Notes under the pieces: model-generated | What the model saw: the letters and a program-made list of their open reading frames with translations, nothing else | What the model was told of the DNA's origin: nothing | Database searches by the model: none | Program-made: the position numbers and the translations under genes | Origin: UBA668 sp049424465 | GTDB lineage: Bacteria > Actinomycetota > Acidimicrobiia > Acidimicrobiales > Ilumatobacteraceae | Assembly: GCA_049424465.1 (NCBI GenBank) | Contig: JBMSSR010000058.1 | Location: 1 to 12,954 of the forward strand | DNA length: 12,954 nucleotides | Direction of reading: 5' to 3' | In this document: positions 1-7,280 of the stretch, in pieces | Layout of the letters: each line of letters opens with the position of its first letter | Position numbering within the stretch: position 1 is the first letter of the stretch

Positions 1-2
1 CG

Positions 3-1967
3 CCCTCGCGGCTCGACGTGGTCGATCTGCTCGACGACCACCGGATGCTGCCGGCGATCTACTTCATCTTCAGCCGCAATCAGTGCGACGAGGCGGCACG
101 TGCGGTGCTCGCTGGTGGTGCACGCCTCACGACGGGCGGCGAGCGGGAACGGATTCGCGAGATCGTCGACGAACGACTCGGCGGGCTCTCGACCGCCGAC
201 CTCGCGGTGTTGGGGTACGGACAGTTCCTCGCGCAGCTCGAGGCCGGTGTGGCGGCACACCACGCCGGCATGATCCCGCCCTTCAAGGAGGTCGTCGAGG
301 CATGTTTCGTCGAGGGGCTCGTCAAGGTGGTCTTCGCCACCGAGACCCTCGCCGTCGGCATCAACATGCCGGCCCGGACCGTGGTGATCGAGAAGCTCTC
401 GAAGTTCACCGGCGACCACCACACGCTGCTCACGCCCGGCGAGTACACCCAGCTCACCGGCCGCGCCGGCAGGCGAGGGCTCGACGACCGCGGTACCGCG
501 GTGGTCGTGTGGAACCCCTTCGTGCAGTTCGAGCAGGTCGCGATCCTCGCTGCGAGCCGATCGTTCCACCTCAACTCGGTGTTCCGCCCGACGTACAACA
601 TGGCCGCGAACCTGGTGCGGTCGTACACCAGCGAACGGGCGCACCACCTGCTCAACCTGTCCTTCGCCCAGTACCAGGCGGACCGCGACATCGTGAAGCT
701 CGAGGCCCGACTCGAGCGACGGCAGCGACACCTCGTCGAGCTGACCGAGGCGGCGGCGAGCCCGTTCGGCGACGTCGACGACTTCCGGCGCCGACGCGAC
801 GCCGCTGCTCGTGCGCCGTCGACACCGGTGAACGGTCGCGACGACCCCATCACGCTGGCGATGATGCGACTGCGACCCGGCGACATCGTGTACGCACAGA
901 AGGGGCGCTACGCAGGACGTGTGGCGGTGCTCACGACCGCGCACCGCAAGGGGGGAGTCCGGCTCACCGGCGTCACGACCCGTCGCGACACGGTGGTGCT
1001 CTCCGCGCTCGACTTCGACGAACCGCCGACGGCGATCGGCCGTGTCGACCTACCAGCAGACTTCTCGCCGACCCGTCACGAGTTCCAGAAGGAGGTGGCG
1101 ATCCGCCTCCAACGAGCCGACGTCGTCGAGTCGCCCCGGCACCGTCACCGACGGGTTGCTGAAGACCTCCCGGTGACGCACCCGGTCGAGGACGACCCTG
1201 ACCTCGAGGCGCGGCTGAAGGCCTCCGCACAGGCCGAACGCGTGGCGCGTGAGGTCGACGACCTCCGTCGGCGCGTCGCAGGCCGGGCGCATTCGGTGGC
1301 ACGCGACTTCGACCGCGTGCTCGACGTGCTCCAGCGATGGGGCTACACCGACGACTGGAGGCTCACGGAGGCAGGCGACATGCTCAGCCGCCTCTTCCAC
1401 GAGAGCGATCTGCTGGTGGCCGAGTGCCTCAGGAGGGGCCTGCTCGACGAGCTGTCGCCGGCCGAGCTGGCAGGTCTGGTGAGTGTGTTCGTCTACGAGC
1501 ACCGCAGCCCCGAACCCGCGCCCGAACCATGGTTCCCGAGTACCGAGGTCAGGCGGCGCGCCCGGGCGATCGCATCGGTCAGCACACAACTCCAGGCTGA
1601 CGAGGAGGCGCACGGGCTGTCGGTACACCGCGCGCCCGACCCCACCTTCATCGCCGTGGCGTACGCCTGGGCTGCCGGAGAGGGGTTCGCCGAAGTCGTC
1701 GAGGCAGAGGAACTCTCGGGTGGAGATTTCGTGCGCACCACCAAGCAACTCATCGACGTGCTTCGACAGCTGGCGCAGGTCGCCCCGGTCGCGGGGACCC
1801 GACGAAGTGCCGAGGCTGCGGCCGCAGCGCTCTTCCGCGGGGTCGTGGCCGCGTCGTCCGAGGTCGACGGCGCCGCCGCCGACGCTGAGCCTGTCACAGC
1901 GGGCACAGAGGACGGGAGGCCGGCGGACGGTGGCGCCGTCGGCACGCAGGCGGGGGGCGACCCGTGA
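3..1967 (+). CDS. helY: HelY-like Ski2/Mtr4-family DEAD/DEAH-box RNA helicase, C-terminal part (5' end outside window)
   Basis: The reading frame is open from the first bases, so the true start and helicase motifs I to III lie upstream; about 654 residues are visible. Numbering from the GTG at base 18, a motif IV-like strand (PAIYFIFSR) is at 12-20, the Ski2-type motif V (ATETLAVGINMPAR) at 107-120, and motif VI (QLTGRAGRRGLDD) at 145-157. From about residue 427 to the end a helical region starting VARDFDRVLDVLQRWGY fits a DSHCT domain, followed by a low-complexity Ala/Gly/Glu tail. Ski2/Mtr4 proteins are ATP-dependent RNA helicases; the actinobacterial version is called HelY and its RNA substrate is not established. 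The GTG at base 18 is internal, not a start. The TGA stop overlaps the GTG of the next gene (GTGA), so the two are probably cotranscribed and translationally coupled. The family call is firm; the cellular role is inferred. Confidence 0.93.
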   Translation, partial: PSRLDVVDLLDDHRMLPAIYFIFSRNQCDEAARAVLAGGARLTTGGERERIREIVDERLGGLSTADLAVLGYGQFLAQLEAGVAAHHAGMIPPFKEVVEACFVEGLVKVVFATETLAVGINMPARTVVIEKLSKFTGDHHTLLTPGEYTQLTGRAGRRGLDDRGTAVVVWNPFVQFEQVAILAASRSFHLNSVFRPTYNMAANLVRSYTSERAHHLLNLSFAQYQADRDIVKLEARLERRQRHLVELTEAAASPFGDVDDFRRRRDAAARAPSTPVNGRDDPITLAMMRLRPGDIVYAQKGRYAGRVAVLTTAHRKGGVRLTGVTTRRDTVVLSALDFDEPPTAIGRVDLPADFSPTRHEFQKEVAIRLQRADVVESPRHRHRRVAEDLPVTHPVEDDPDLEARLKASAQAERVAREVDDLRRRVAGRAHSVARDFDRVLDVLQRWGYTDDWRLTEAGDMLSRLFHESDLLVAECLRRGLLDELSPAELAGLVSVFVYEHRSPEPAPEPWFPSTEVRRRARAIASVSTQLQADEEAHGLSVHRAPDPTFIAVAYAWAAGEGFAEVVEAEELSGGDFVRTTKQLIDVLRQLAQVAPVAGTRRSAEAAAAALFRGVVAASSEVDGAAADAEPVTAGTEDGRPADGGAVGTQAGGDP

Positions 1968-2584
1968 CGATCCGCAGGGGTGAGCCCTGGGGAGTGCCGT
2001 GCGAACTCGCGGCGGACGTGACGGTGGTCGACGGTGATGCGGCGCTCTCCGGCGTGCTCACCGCTGCTCGCCTCGGCGGTGCGGAGCCGCCGCTGCTCGC
2101 GGTGCGGCACGGCGACGTGGCGCGCACGATGGGTGGTGCGACCACCGACCGGGTCGTGCCGGGCGCGGTGCTCGTCCGTGCCCCGATCGATGCGATCAGG
2201 GTGACCGCGGACGGCCGGGCCCCGGCGTGGTGCTGTGCGCACGTGGTCGCCCGCCAGCGGTGGTGGCGTGGTCGTGTGGTCATCGTCGCCAATGCTCAGT
2301 TCGTCGACGGACGAGACGTCGCGCCGCGGGCTCACCCCAACGACGGTCGCGTCGACCTGCTCGATGTGGCGCCCACCATGTCGTGGCGCGACCGCGTACG
2401 GGCGTGGCGTCGCACCGCCACCGGCACACACGTGCCGCACCCCGACATCGAGACTCGTCAGGTCACCTCGCTGGTCCTCGAGTTCGACGCTCCCGTCGGC
2501 GTGTGGCTCGACGGCCGTCGGTGGCAGCGGGCTCAGCGGCTCGAGGTCGAGGTCGAGGCCGACGCAGTGACCGTGCTGGCCTGA
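1964..2584 (+). CDS. Short protein resembling a degenerate diacylglycerol/lipid kinase (YegS-like) fold
   Basis: This 206-residue protein starts at a GTG overlapping the helicase stop (GTGA). Residues 104-135 (ANAQFVDGRDVAPRAHPNDGR and following) resemble the stretch opening the C-terminal beta-sandwich of DAGK/YegS lipid kinases, where a pattern like N-G-Q-x-x-G-G-x-x-x-x-P-x-A-x-P-x-D-G is usual. Residues 154-185 (GTHVPHP then VWLDGR) match the end of that domain, where an L/V-D-G turn is typical. The N-terminal part keeps the order of the nucleotide-binding region, but the motifs are lost: GGDGT appears as VVDGD (21-25), and the GTGND-A-RTLG segment as VRHGD-V-ARTMGG (47-58). Lipid kinases are usually near 300 residues, so roughly the first 60 are missing. 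Kinase activity is therefore doubtful; a lipid-binding or regulatory role is possible. The fold assignment is my inference from motif order. Confidence 0.7.
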   Translation: MTIRRGEPWGVPCELAADVTVVDGDAALSGVLTAARLGGAEPPLLAVRHGDVARTMGGATTDRVVPGAVLVRAPIDAIRVTADGRAPAWCCAHVVARQRWWRGRVVIVANAQFVDGRDVAPRAHPNDGRVDLLDVAPTMSWRDRVRAWRRTATGTHVPHPDIETRQVTSLVLEFDAPVGVWLDGRRWQRAQRLEVEVEADAVTVLA

Positions 2585-2593
2585 CGACCGCAC

Positions 2594-2620
2594 GTGCCGA
2601 CTAGGTTGGCACTCGAGGAG
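2594..2620 (+). promoter_or_regulatory. Promoter -10 and ribosome binding site of the M20 amidohydrolase gene
   Basis: TAGGTT at 2602-2607 fits an actinobacterial -10 hexamer. It lies inside a small dyad (GTGCC at 2594-2598, GGCAC at 2608-2612). A GAGGAG Shine-Dalgarno sequence at 2615-2620 stands five bases before the ATG at 2626 and decides that start over the ATG at 2641. Transcription would begin near 2614, giving a very short leader that contains the ribosome binding site. A convincing -35 is not visible; CTGACG at 2581-2586 is the nearest candidate but the spacing is short. Confidence 0.5.
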
Positions 2621-2625
2621 GCCCC

Positions 2626-3837
2626 ATGGACGTCAATGCGATGAAGGCCGCGGTGTGCGCGCGGGTGGACGAGGTGGCCGACCGGCTCATCGACGCCAGT
2701 CACCGCATTCATGCCACGCCCGAACTCAACTACGAGGAGCACTTCGCCCACGGCCTGCTCACCGATCTGCTCGACGAGCTCGGTGCCGACCAGGATGTCG
2801 GTGCGGTGCGCCACGCGTACGGCCTTCCGACCGCGTTCGACGCCGAGGTCGGAGCGGCTGGCGGTCCGACGGTCGCCGTGCTGTGTGAATACGACGCGCT
2901 GCCCGGCATCGGCCATGCCTGTGGGCACAACATCATCGCCACCGCCGGTCTGGGGGCAGGTCTCGCCGCAGCAGTCGTCGCCGAGGAGATGGGCGGCCGC
3001 CTGCGCATCATGGGCACCCCGGCCGAGGAGGGCGGTGGCGGCAAGATCCTGATGGCCCGTGCTGGCACCTTCGACGGGGTCGACGCAGCGATGATGGTGC
3101 ACCCGGCCGACGCCGATCTCATCCGCATGGACTGCCTCGCAATACAGACCATCGACGTGCAGTACCACGGCCTCGCGGCGCACGCGGCCGCCGCCCCCTG
3201 GCAGGGGCGCAACGCGCTCGATGCCGCCGTGCTGGGCTACATGAGCCTCGCCCAGATGCGCCAGCACATTCGTCCCGACGAACGCATCCACGGCATCTTC
3301 ACCAAGGCCGGCGACAAGGCCAACATCGTGCCCGCCGAGGCGGCGATGGATTGGTACGTGCGGTCGGGGACGATGGTCGGTCTCGAGGCGCTCAAGCAGC
3401 GGGTCTTCACCGCGCTCGAGAGCGCTGCGGCTGCGTGCGGCTGCACGATGACCCACCACTGGGTCGAGAACCCGTACGCGGACATGATCGACAACGGGCC
3501 GATGGTGTCGTCGTACGTCGCCAACGCTGCGGCCACGGGCCGGACGGTCGCCGATCCCCGCGCGGTCGGCAAGGTCGTCATGGGCAGTACCGACATGGGC
3601 AATGTCAGCTATCTCGTGCCGTCGATCCACCCGATGATCCAGGTCGCCCCCGACGGTGTGCCGATCCACAGTGCCGAGTTCGCTCGGTACGCCGCAGCCG
3701 ACGAGGGGGATCGGGCGGTGGTCGACGGGGCGAAGGCAATGGCGATGACCGTCGTCGATCTGTGGGCGTCAGCCGAGCTGCGTGCCGCCGTGTCGGCCGA
3801 GTTCGCCACCCGCCCCACGGGTGTCACCGTCCTCTGA
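2626..3837 (+). CDS. M20-family metal-dependent amidohydrolase (M20D / AbgB- or PM20D2-like)
   Basis: A 403-residue protein of normal length for M20 amidohydrolases, which hydrolyse amide bonds of N-acyl amino acids, small peptides or p-aminobenzoyl-glutamate using two metal ions. The metal-site motif GHACGHN is at 96-102 (Cys99 and His101 likely ligands), followed by PAEEGGGGK at 132-140 (Glu134/Glu135) and MVHP at 157-160 (His159). A late histidine in VPIHSAEF (His348) fits the last ligand. The lid/dimerisation domain would be roughly 170-290. Using Cys rather than Asp in the first ligand motif is typical of the M20D branch (hippurate hydrolase, aminobenzoyl-glutamate hydrolase, ACY1L2). 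No signal peptide is visible, so it is probably cytoplasmic. It has its own promoter and ribosome binding site and is followed by a hairpin, suggesting a single-gene transcript. Family is firm; substrate cannot be read from sequence. Confidence 0.93.
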   Translation: MDVNAMKAAVCARVDEVADRLIDASHRIHATPELNYEEHFAHGLLTDLLDELGADQDVGAVRHAYGLPTAFDAEVGAAGGPTVAVLCEYDALPGIGHACGHNIIATAGLGAGLAAAVVAEEMGGRLRIMGTPAEEGGGGKILMARAGTFDGVDAAMMVHPADADLIRMDCLAIQTIDVQYHGLAAHAAAAPWQGRNALDAAVLGYMSLAQMRQHIRPDERIHGIFTKAGDKANIVPAEAAMDWYVRSGTMVGLEALKQRVFTALESAAAACGCTMTHHWVENPYADMIDNGPMVSSYVANAAATGRTVADPRAVGKVVMGSTDMGNVSYLVPSIHPMIQVAPDGVPIHSAEFARYAAADEGDRAVVDGAKAMAMTVVDLWASAELRAAVSAEFATRPTGVTVL

Positions 3838-3854
3838 CGTCCCGAGTGCGCTGT

Positions 3855-3882
3855 CCCGCTGCGGCCGGTGGCCGATCGCGGG
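3855..3882 (+). terminator. Terminator-like hairpin after the M20 gene
   Basis: CCCGC (3855-3859) pairs with GCGGG (3878-3882), and CGGCC (3862-3866) pairs with GGCCG (3870-3874). This gives a ten-pair GC stem with a 2x3 internal loop and a three-base apical loop, starting 17 bases after the stop codon. There is no T-run, which is common for actinobacterial terminator-like hairpins. It could also act as an mRNA 3'-end stabiliser. Confidence 0.4.
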
Positions 3883-3959
3883 CTGGTCGGTCTCGTCGGG
3901 CCCATGTGGGACAAGGGCTCGGGGGAGGGGCGATCCCGCGTCCGCTGCGGGCCGACCCG

Positions 3960-3965
3960 TAGGAT
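3960..3965 (+). promoter_or_regulatory. -10 hexamer placing the ThyX-like mRNA start at its GTG (leaderless)
   Basis: TAGGAT is followed by eight bases and then the GTG start at 3974. That spacing puts the transcription start at or within two bases of the start codon. No Shine-Dalgarno sequence is present, so a leaderless mRNA is expected. No clear -35 element is seen about 17 bases upstream. Confidence 0.55.
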
Positions 3966-3973
3966 GACCCCTT

Positions 3974-5578
3974 GTGACGGTGTACGTCCCCGAGGAGTTC
4001 ACAGCCGACGAGGCCGACATCCTCCGCCGGTATTTCACCAACCTCGACGGGCCGGTGTTCGCGCTCGTCAACCTGCCAGAGGTGGTGAAAGGGGCGCTCT
4101 TCGCCCGCTACAGCCGTAGTCCGAAGAGCCTGCGCCGGTTGTTCCTCGACGAGTTCGTCGGCGATCTCGACATCGCTGGTGACGCCACGGTGGACGCCAC
4201 GGTGGGCGTCGAGCGGGCCGAGGAACTGTACGAGAAGGTGTTCTTCGAGTACGGCGACGACTCGGTGGCGCAGCTCGGTGGCGTGCACCTGGCGTGCGAG
4301 CAGGCGAGCAACATCCTCACCAAGGTGCTCGAATGGGGTCGCCTGATGAGCTACCTCGAGCAGAGCACCCGCTACATCAGCTACGACGCCAGACTCGGCG
4401 GCCGTTTCCGCTTCTACCGCGACCCGGCCGTGCTCTCGAGCCGGTTCGGCACCCGGTACGTGGGTGACATGGACCGCATGTTCGACAGCTACAGCCTGCT
4501 GCTCAACAAGGTGACCGATCACGTGCGCGCGACAGTGCCGCACGACCCGTCCGACAGCGATTTCGTCTACCGCACGGCGACCCGCGCCAAGGCGCTCGAC
4601 GCCGTCCGTGGCGTGCTGCCCGCTGCGGCGCTCAGCAACGTCGGCATCTATGGCTCGGGTCAGGCCTTCGAGTCGATGATCATCCGTATGCGCGCCCATC
4701 CGCTGCCGGAGGCACGGGACTATGCCGACCTCATGCTCGCCGAGTTGCGCAAGGTGATCCCCAGCTTCCTGCGGCGCATCGACATGCCCGACCGCGGGGG
4801 TCGCTGGACGCACTACCTGTCGACCACCCGCGAGCACACTGCCGAGCTCGTCAACTCACTGTTCGGGTCGACGCCGATCGACCGTGCAGAGTCGGTCGAA
4901 CTGGTCGACTTCGATCCTGATGCCGAGGACAAGCTCCTCGCAGCCATCTGTTACCCGCTCACCAATCTCCCCGAGCGGCAGCTGCAGGAGCGTGTGCGGT
5001 CACTCGGTCCCACCGAGCGTCTGGCGCTCGTGCGTGCCTATGTGGGCGAGCGCGAGAACCGCCGTCACAAGCCTGGCCGCGCCTTCGAGCGAGTCGACTA
5101 TCGCTTCGACGTCCTCAGCGATTACGGGGCCTTCCGCGACCTGCAGCGCCACCGGATGCTGACGATCGACTGGCAGCCGCTGACGCCCAACCACGGCTAC
5201 GTGCGTCCCGAACTCGTCGAGGAGGCCGGGATGGCCGACGTGTTCGACGAGGCGATGGCCCGATCAGCCTCGCTGTACGACGCGTTGCACCACGAGTTCC
5301 CGCAGCAGGCGCAGTACGCGGTCAGCATGGCCTACCGAATGCGGTACAGCATGCAGTTCAACGCTCGCGAGGCGATGCACCTGATCGAACTGAGGTCCTC
5401 GCCGCAGGGTCACCCGTCGTACCGGCGGATCGTGCTCGAGATGCACCGCCTGATCGACGAACAGGCGGGGCACCGGGCGGTGGCAGGGGCCATGACCCAC
5501 CTCACCACGGCGGCCCCCGAACTCGAGCGCCTCGAGGCCGAGCGTCGGGCCGAGGCCCGCCGCGGCGGCTCGTCCTGA
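3974..5578 (+). CDS. Two-domain ThyX-like (FAD-dependent thymidylate synthase-related) protein
   Basis: This 534-residue protein reads as two diverged ThyX-like halves; classical ThyX is about 220-260 residues and forms homotetramers that methylate dUMP using FAD and folate. The first half has the ThyX order: a GDDSVAQLGG segment (94-103) where ThyX has G-H-x-S-x-x-E-H, then EWGRLMSYLEQSTRYI (120-135) in place of the RHRxxSxNExSxRY signature, so the RHR is reduced to WGR but the S-x-x-E-x-S-x-R-Y part is kept. Its helical C-terminal part follows at about 205-260. In the second half RHRMLTIDWQPLTPNHGY (392-409) keeps RHR but loses the SxNExS part, and FNAREAMHLIELRSSPQGHP (462-481) matches the ThyX C-terminal helix. 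Annotation as a FAD-dependent thymidylate synthase is likely in databases, but whether it makes dTMP is uncertain. It appears to be a single-gene, leaderless transcript. Confidence 0.8.
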   Translation: MTVYVPEEFTADEADILRRYFTNLDGPVFALVNLPEVVKGALFARYSRSPKSLRRLFLDEFVGDLDIAGDATVDATVGVERAEELYEKVFFEYGDDSVAQLGGVHLACEQASNILTKVLEWGRLMSYLEQSTRYISYDARLGGRFRFYRDPAVLSSRFGTRYVGDMDRMFDSYSLLLNKVTDHVRATVPHDPSDSDFVYRTATRAKALDAVRGVLPAAALSNVGIYGSGQAFESMIIRMRAHPLPEARDYADLMLAELRKVIPSFLRRIDMPDRGGRWTHYLSTTREHTAELVNSLFGSTPIDRAESVELVDFDPDAEDKLLAAICYPLTNLPERQLQERVRSLGPTERLALVRAYVGERENRRHKPGRAFERVDYRFDVLSDYGAFRDLQRHRMLTIDWQPLTPNHGYVRPELVEEAGMADVFDEAMARSASLYDALHHEFPQQAQYAVSMAYRMRYSMQFNAREAMHLIELRSSPQGHPSYRRIVLEMHRLIDEQAGHRAVAGAMTHLTTAAPELERLEAERRAEARRGGSS

Positions 5579-5614
5579 CACTCGCTGCCCCCGACACCCG
5601 CTGCCCCCGACACC
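5577..5614 (+). repeat. 16-base tandem repeat crossing the ThyX-like gene's stop codon
   Basis: The unit GACAC(C/T)CGCTGCCCCC occurs at 5577-5592 and 5593-5608, with a third partial copy (GACACC) at 5609-5614. The copies differ at one base. The first unit begins with the last two bases of the TGA stop codon. There is no coding use downstream of the stop; it may be slippage-generated or a 3'-end element. Confidence 0.75.
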
Positions 5615-5618
5615 GGCC

Positions 5619-5639
5619 GACCGCCCTCGGGCGTGGGTC
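5619..5639 (+). terminator. Weak stem-loop after the ThyX-like gene
   Basis: GACC (5619-5622) can pair with GGTC (5636-5639), and GCC (5623-5625) with GGC (5630-5632) around a CTCG tetraloop, leaving a three-base bulge. It lies 40 bases after the stop and has no T-run. Rest of the 5579-5765 spacer: the tandem repeat, repeated CCGACCG words and the promoter of the next gene; no small gene is evident. Confidence 0.25.
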
Positions 5640-5729
5640 ACGCGACACGGCCGACCGACCGTAGAGGGGCCGACCGAGTTGGGGCCACGATCGGGCGTGT
5701 CGGCGTGTAGCCTCCGTCGCCGCCCGGCG

Positions 5730-5757
5730 TAGTATCCCCCAACTCACGCGGGAGAGG
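5730..5757 (+). promoter_or_regulatory. -10 hexamer and ribosome binding site of the acidic zinc-ribbon gene
   Basis: TAGTAT at 5730-5735 fits a -10 hexamer; no clear -35 is seen. GGAGAGG at 5751-5757 is a good Shine-Dalgarno sequence eight bases before the ATG at 5766. This decides against the in-frame GTG at 5757, which lies inside the binding site. Expected leader is about 23 bases, unlike the leaderless genes in this window. Confidence 0.5.
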
Positions 5758-5765
5758 TGGTTTTC

Positions 5766-6260
5766 ATGGCATCCGACGACGACATGATCGACGAGGAGTT
5801 CGACGAGAGTGCCGACGACGGCGAGGAGGTCGAGGACCTCGAGGAGGACATCGACGAGATCGACCCAGATCTCGACGATGACGAACTCGAGGAAGACGAG
5901 CTCGAGGAGGATCTCGAGGCTGACGGCGAGTTCGCCGGCGACTTCGAGGAGGACGAGGCCGAGGCCGACAGCGAGGGACCGAAGCGTCGGTCAGTGTCCG
6001 AGGAAGAGGACGACGACGACGAGATGCTCGCGCCGGACGACGTCGAGGCCGATCTCGACACGATCCTGAAGGATCGTCTCGAGGCAGCCGACGACGAGGC
6101 CGACGAGGAGGCGGACGAGCCCGAGGAGCGCGGGGAAGCGGCCGACCGCCTGCAGCCCAAGCGTGCCGACGAGCAACTCTGCCCAAGTTGCTTCCTGCTG
6201 GTCCGCCAGAGCGCGCCGTCGTGCCCGGTGGGCGACGCCGAGTGTCCGCTGTTCCGCTGA
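5766..6260 (+). CDS. Highly acidic protein with C-terminal four-cysteine zinc-ribbon-like tail (DUF4193-like)
   Basis: This 164-residue protein has a long acidic N-terminal region: I count 70 Asp/Glu in the first 128 residues, with almost no hydrophobic core, so this part is expected to be disordered. The tail begins PKRADEQLCPSCFLLVRQSA (131-150) and holds Cys139, Cys142, Cys153 and Cys160, a C-x2-C-x10-C-x6-C pattern suited to binding one zinc. The PK-ADE-x2-C-x-SCFL wording resembles the C-terminus of actinobacterial DUF4193 proteins (PKQADEFTCSSCFLVHHRS), which also have an acidic N-terminus but are nearer 100 residues. The function of that family is not known to me; a role touching RNA polymerase, ribosome or DNA mimicry is speculation. 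It leads a three-gene cluster with gaps of 8 and 19 bases. The start is set by the ribosome binding site at 5751-5757. Confidence 0.8.
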   Translation: MASDDDMIDEEFDESADDGEEVEDLEEDIDEIDPDLDDDELEEDELEEDLEADGEFAGDFEEDEAEADSEGPKRRSVSEEEDDDDEMLAPDDVEADLDTILKDRLEAADDEADEEADEPEERGEAADRLQPKRADEQLCPSCFLLVRQSAPSCPVGDAECPLFR

Positions 6261-6268
6261 CGATCCGC

Positions 6269-6784
6269 ATGGGCGACGACGGACTTCCCGGCGACCCGAC
6301 CGGTACCGGGGACGGCTCGGCCCCGGATCTCGCCGGCCGCGTGCTCGACCTGTTCGTCTTCGCCCCGGTGGGTGTGGTCGAGTCACTCGTTCGCTGGGTG
6401 CCGCGGGCGATCACCGTCGGGCGACAGCGAACCGAGCAGCAGGTGCGTACCGCTCGCTGGATCGGCGAGATGGCGGTCGGTGTCGGCCGACAGCGGCTGG
6501 CACAGCGGTTCGGCGCGTCGTCGGCGGCCCCGTCGTCGACCTCTGGGGGCTCCATGCCGACCGCATCGACGGCACCCTCACCAGCACCGGCTCCGGCACC
6601 AGCGCCATCCTCCGCCGTGGACGACGAGCCGTTCGCCGGCTACGACTCGCTGCCAGCCGCCGAGCTCGTCGGCATGCTCGCCCGTCTGTCCCGGGCCGAG
6701 CTCGAGGCGGTGCGGCGATACGAGGCCGGCGCTCGCGGGCGCCGTACCGTGTTGGCACGGCTCGACCAGTTGCTGGCGGCCTGA
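6269..6784 (+). CDS. Conserved-type actinobacterial protein of unknown function with C-terminal YDSL/YE motif region
   Basis: A 171-residue protein in three parts. Residues 21-82 include a mildly hydrophobic stretch (VLDLFVFAPVGVVESLV) and an amphipathic, Arg-rich helix. Residues 83-118 are a Ser/Ala/Pro linker containing an (AP)n run. Residues 123-171 form a compact helical segment with GYDSLPAAELVGMLARLSRA (124-143) and then VRRYEAGARGRRTVLARLDQ (148-167). I recognise the pattern of YDSL, two short helices, YE and R-R-T-x-L-x-x-I/L as recurring in actinobacterial proteins of unknown role, but I cannot name the family with certainty. The amphipathic N-terminal region suggests membrane- or granule-surface association (inference). 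The ATG at 6269 is eight bases after the previous stop; an in-frame GTG at 6242 overlapping that gene is the alternative. No ribosome binding site is evident, so translational coupling is likely. Confidence 0.72.
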   Translation: MGDDGLPGDPTGTGDGSAPDLAGRVLDLFVFAPVGVVESLVRWVPRAITVGRQRTEQQVRTARWIGEMAVGVGRQRLAQRFGASSAAPSSTSGGSMPTASTAPSPAPAPAPAPSSAVDDEPFAGYDSLPAAELVGMLARLSRAELEAVRRYEAGARGRRTVLARLDQLLAA

Positions 6785-6803
6785 GCCCGGTGGGCGGTCG
6801 ACG

Positions 6804-7259
6804 GTGAGCCAGCCCCTCGAGACTGCCGTACGCCGCCTCCGGGCAGACGATGTCGAGGTGCTCGTCCACCTCGAGCACGTGTGTCGTGCTGCGGCGGGCG
6901 ACTACCGCGGTGCGGCGGTGCTGCTCGAGGAGGTGCCGCCCGTGCACGACTGGCGTACCCGCATCGACGACGACGAGCACCCTGTCTGGGTGGCGACCAT
7001 CGACGGGGTCGCAGCGGGCTACCTCGCCGCAGAGGTCGGCGACGGTCTCGTCACCGTGCAGCAGGTGTTCGTGCATCCCGGGGCACGCGAACTCGGGTTG
7101 GGCGACGAGTTGCTGGCAGCAGTCCTGGCCGCCGGACGGGAGTGGGGGTGCCGTCGGCTCGACGGGGCAGCACTGCCCGGCGACCGACTCACCAAGAACC
7201 TGTACGAGCGCGCCGGCATCACGGCACGCAAGATCATCGTCTCGACGCAGCTCGACTGA
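6804..7259 (+). CDS. GNAT-family N-acetyltransferase
   Basis: A 151-residue protein of normal GNAT length. The core beta strand and acetyl-CoA loop are at 84-104: VTVQQVFVHPGARELGLGDE, where R95-E-L-G98-L-G100 fits the R/Q-x-x-G-x-G/A pyrophosphate-binding motif. LYERAGI at 133-139 matches the tyrosine-containing motif B helix and strand. GNAT enzymes transfer acetyl groups from acetyl-CoA to amines of small molecules, antibiotics or proteins; the acceptor cannot be predicted. The GTG start at 6804 is chosen because the longer open frame upstream runs through the preceding gene in another frame; no strong ribosome binding site is present. It is the last gene of the acidic-protein cluster and ends 21 bases from the convergent enoyl-CoA hydratase gene, with no clear terminator in between. 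Confidence 0.88.
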   Translation: MSQPLETAVRRLRADDVEVLVHLEHVCRAAAGDYRGAAVLLEEVPPVHDWRTRIDDDEHPVWVATIDGVAAGYLAAEVGDGLVTVQQVFVHPGARELGLGDELLAAVLAAGREWGCRRLDGAALPGDRLTKNLYERAGITARKIIVSTQLD

Positions 7260-7280
7260 CGCCGCAGCGCCTCGCGTCGG

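Noticed and set aside
6372..6803. Upstream extension of the GNAT frame to 295 residues
   Set aside because: It overlaps the 171-residue protein in another frame; the GNAT domain starts shortly after the GTG at 6804.
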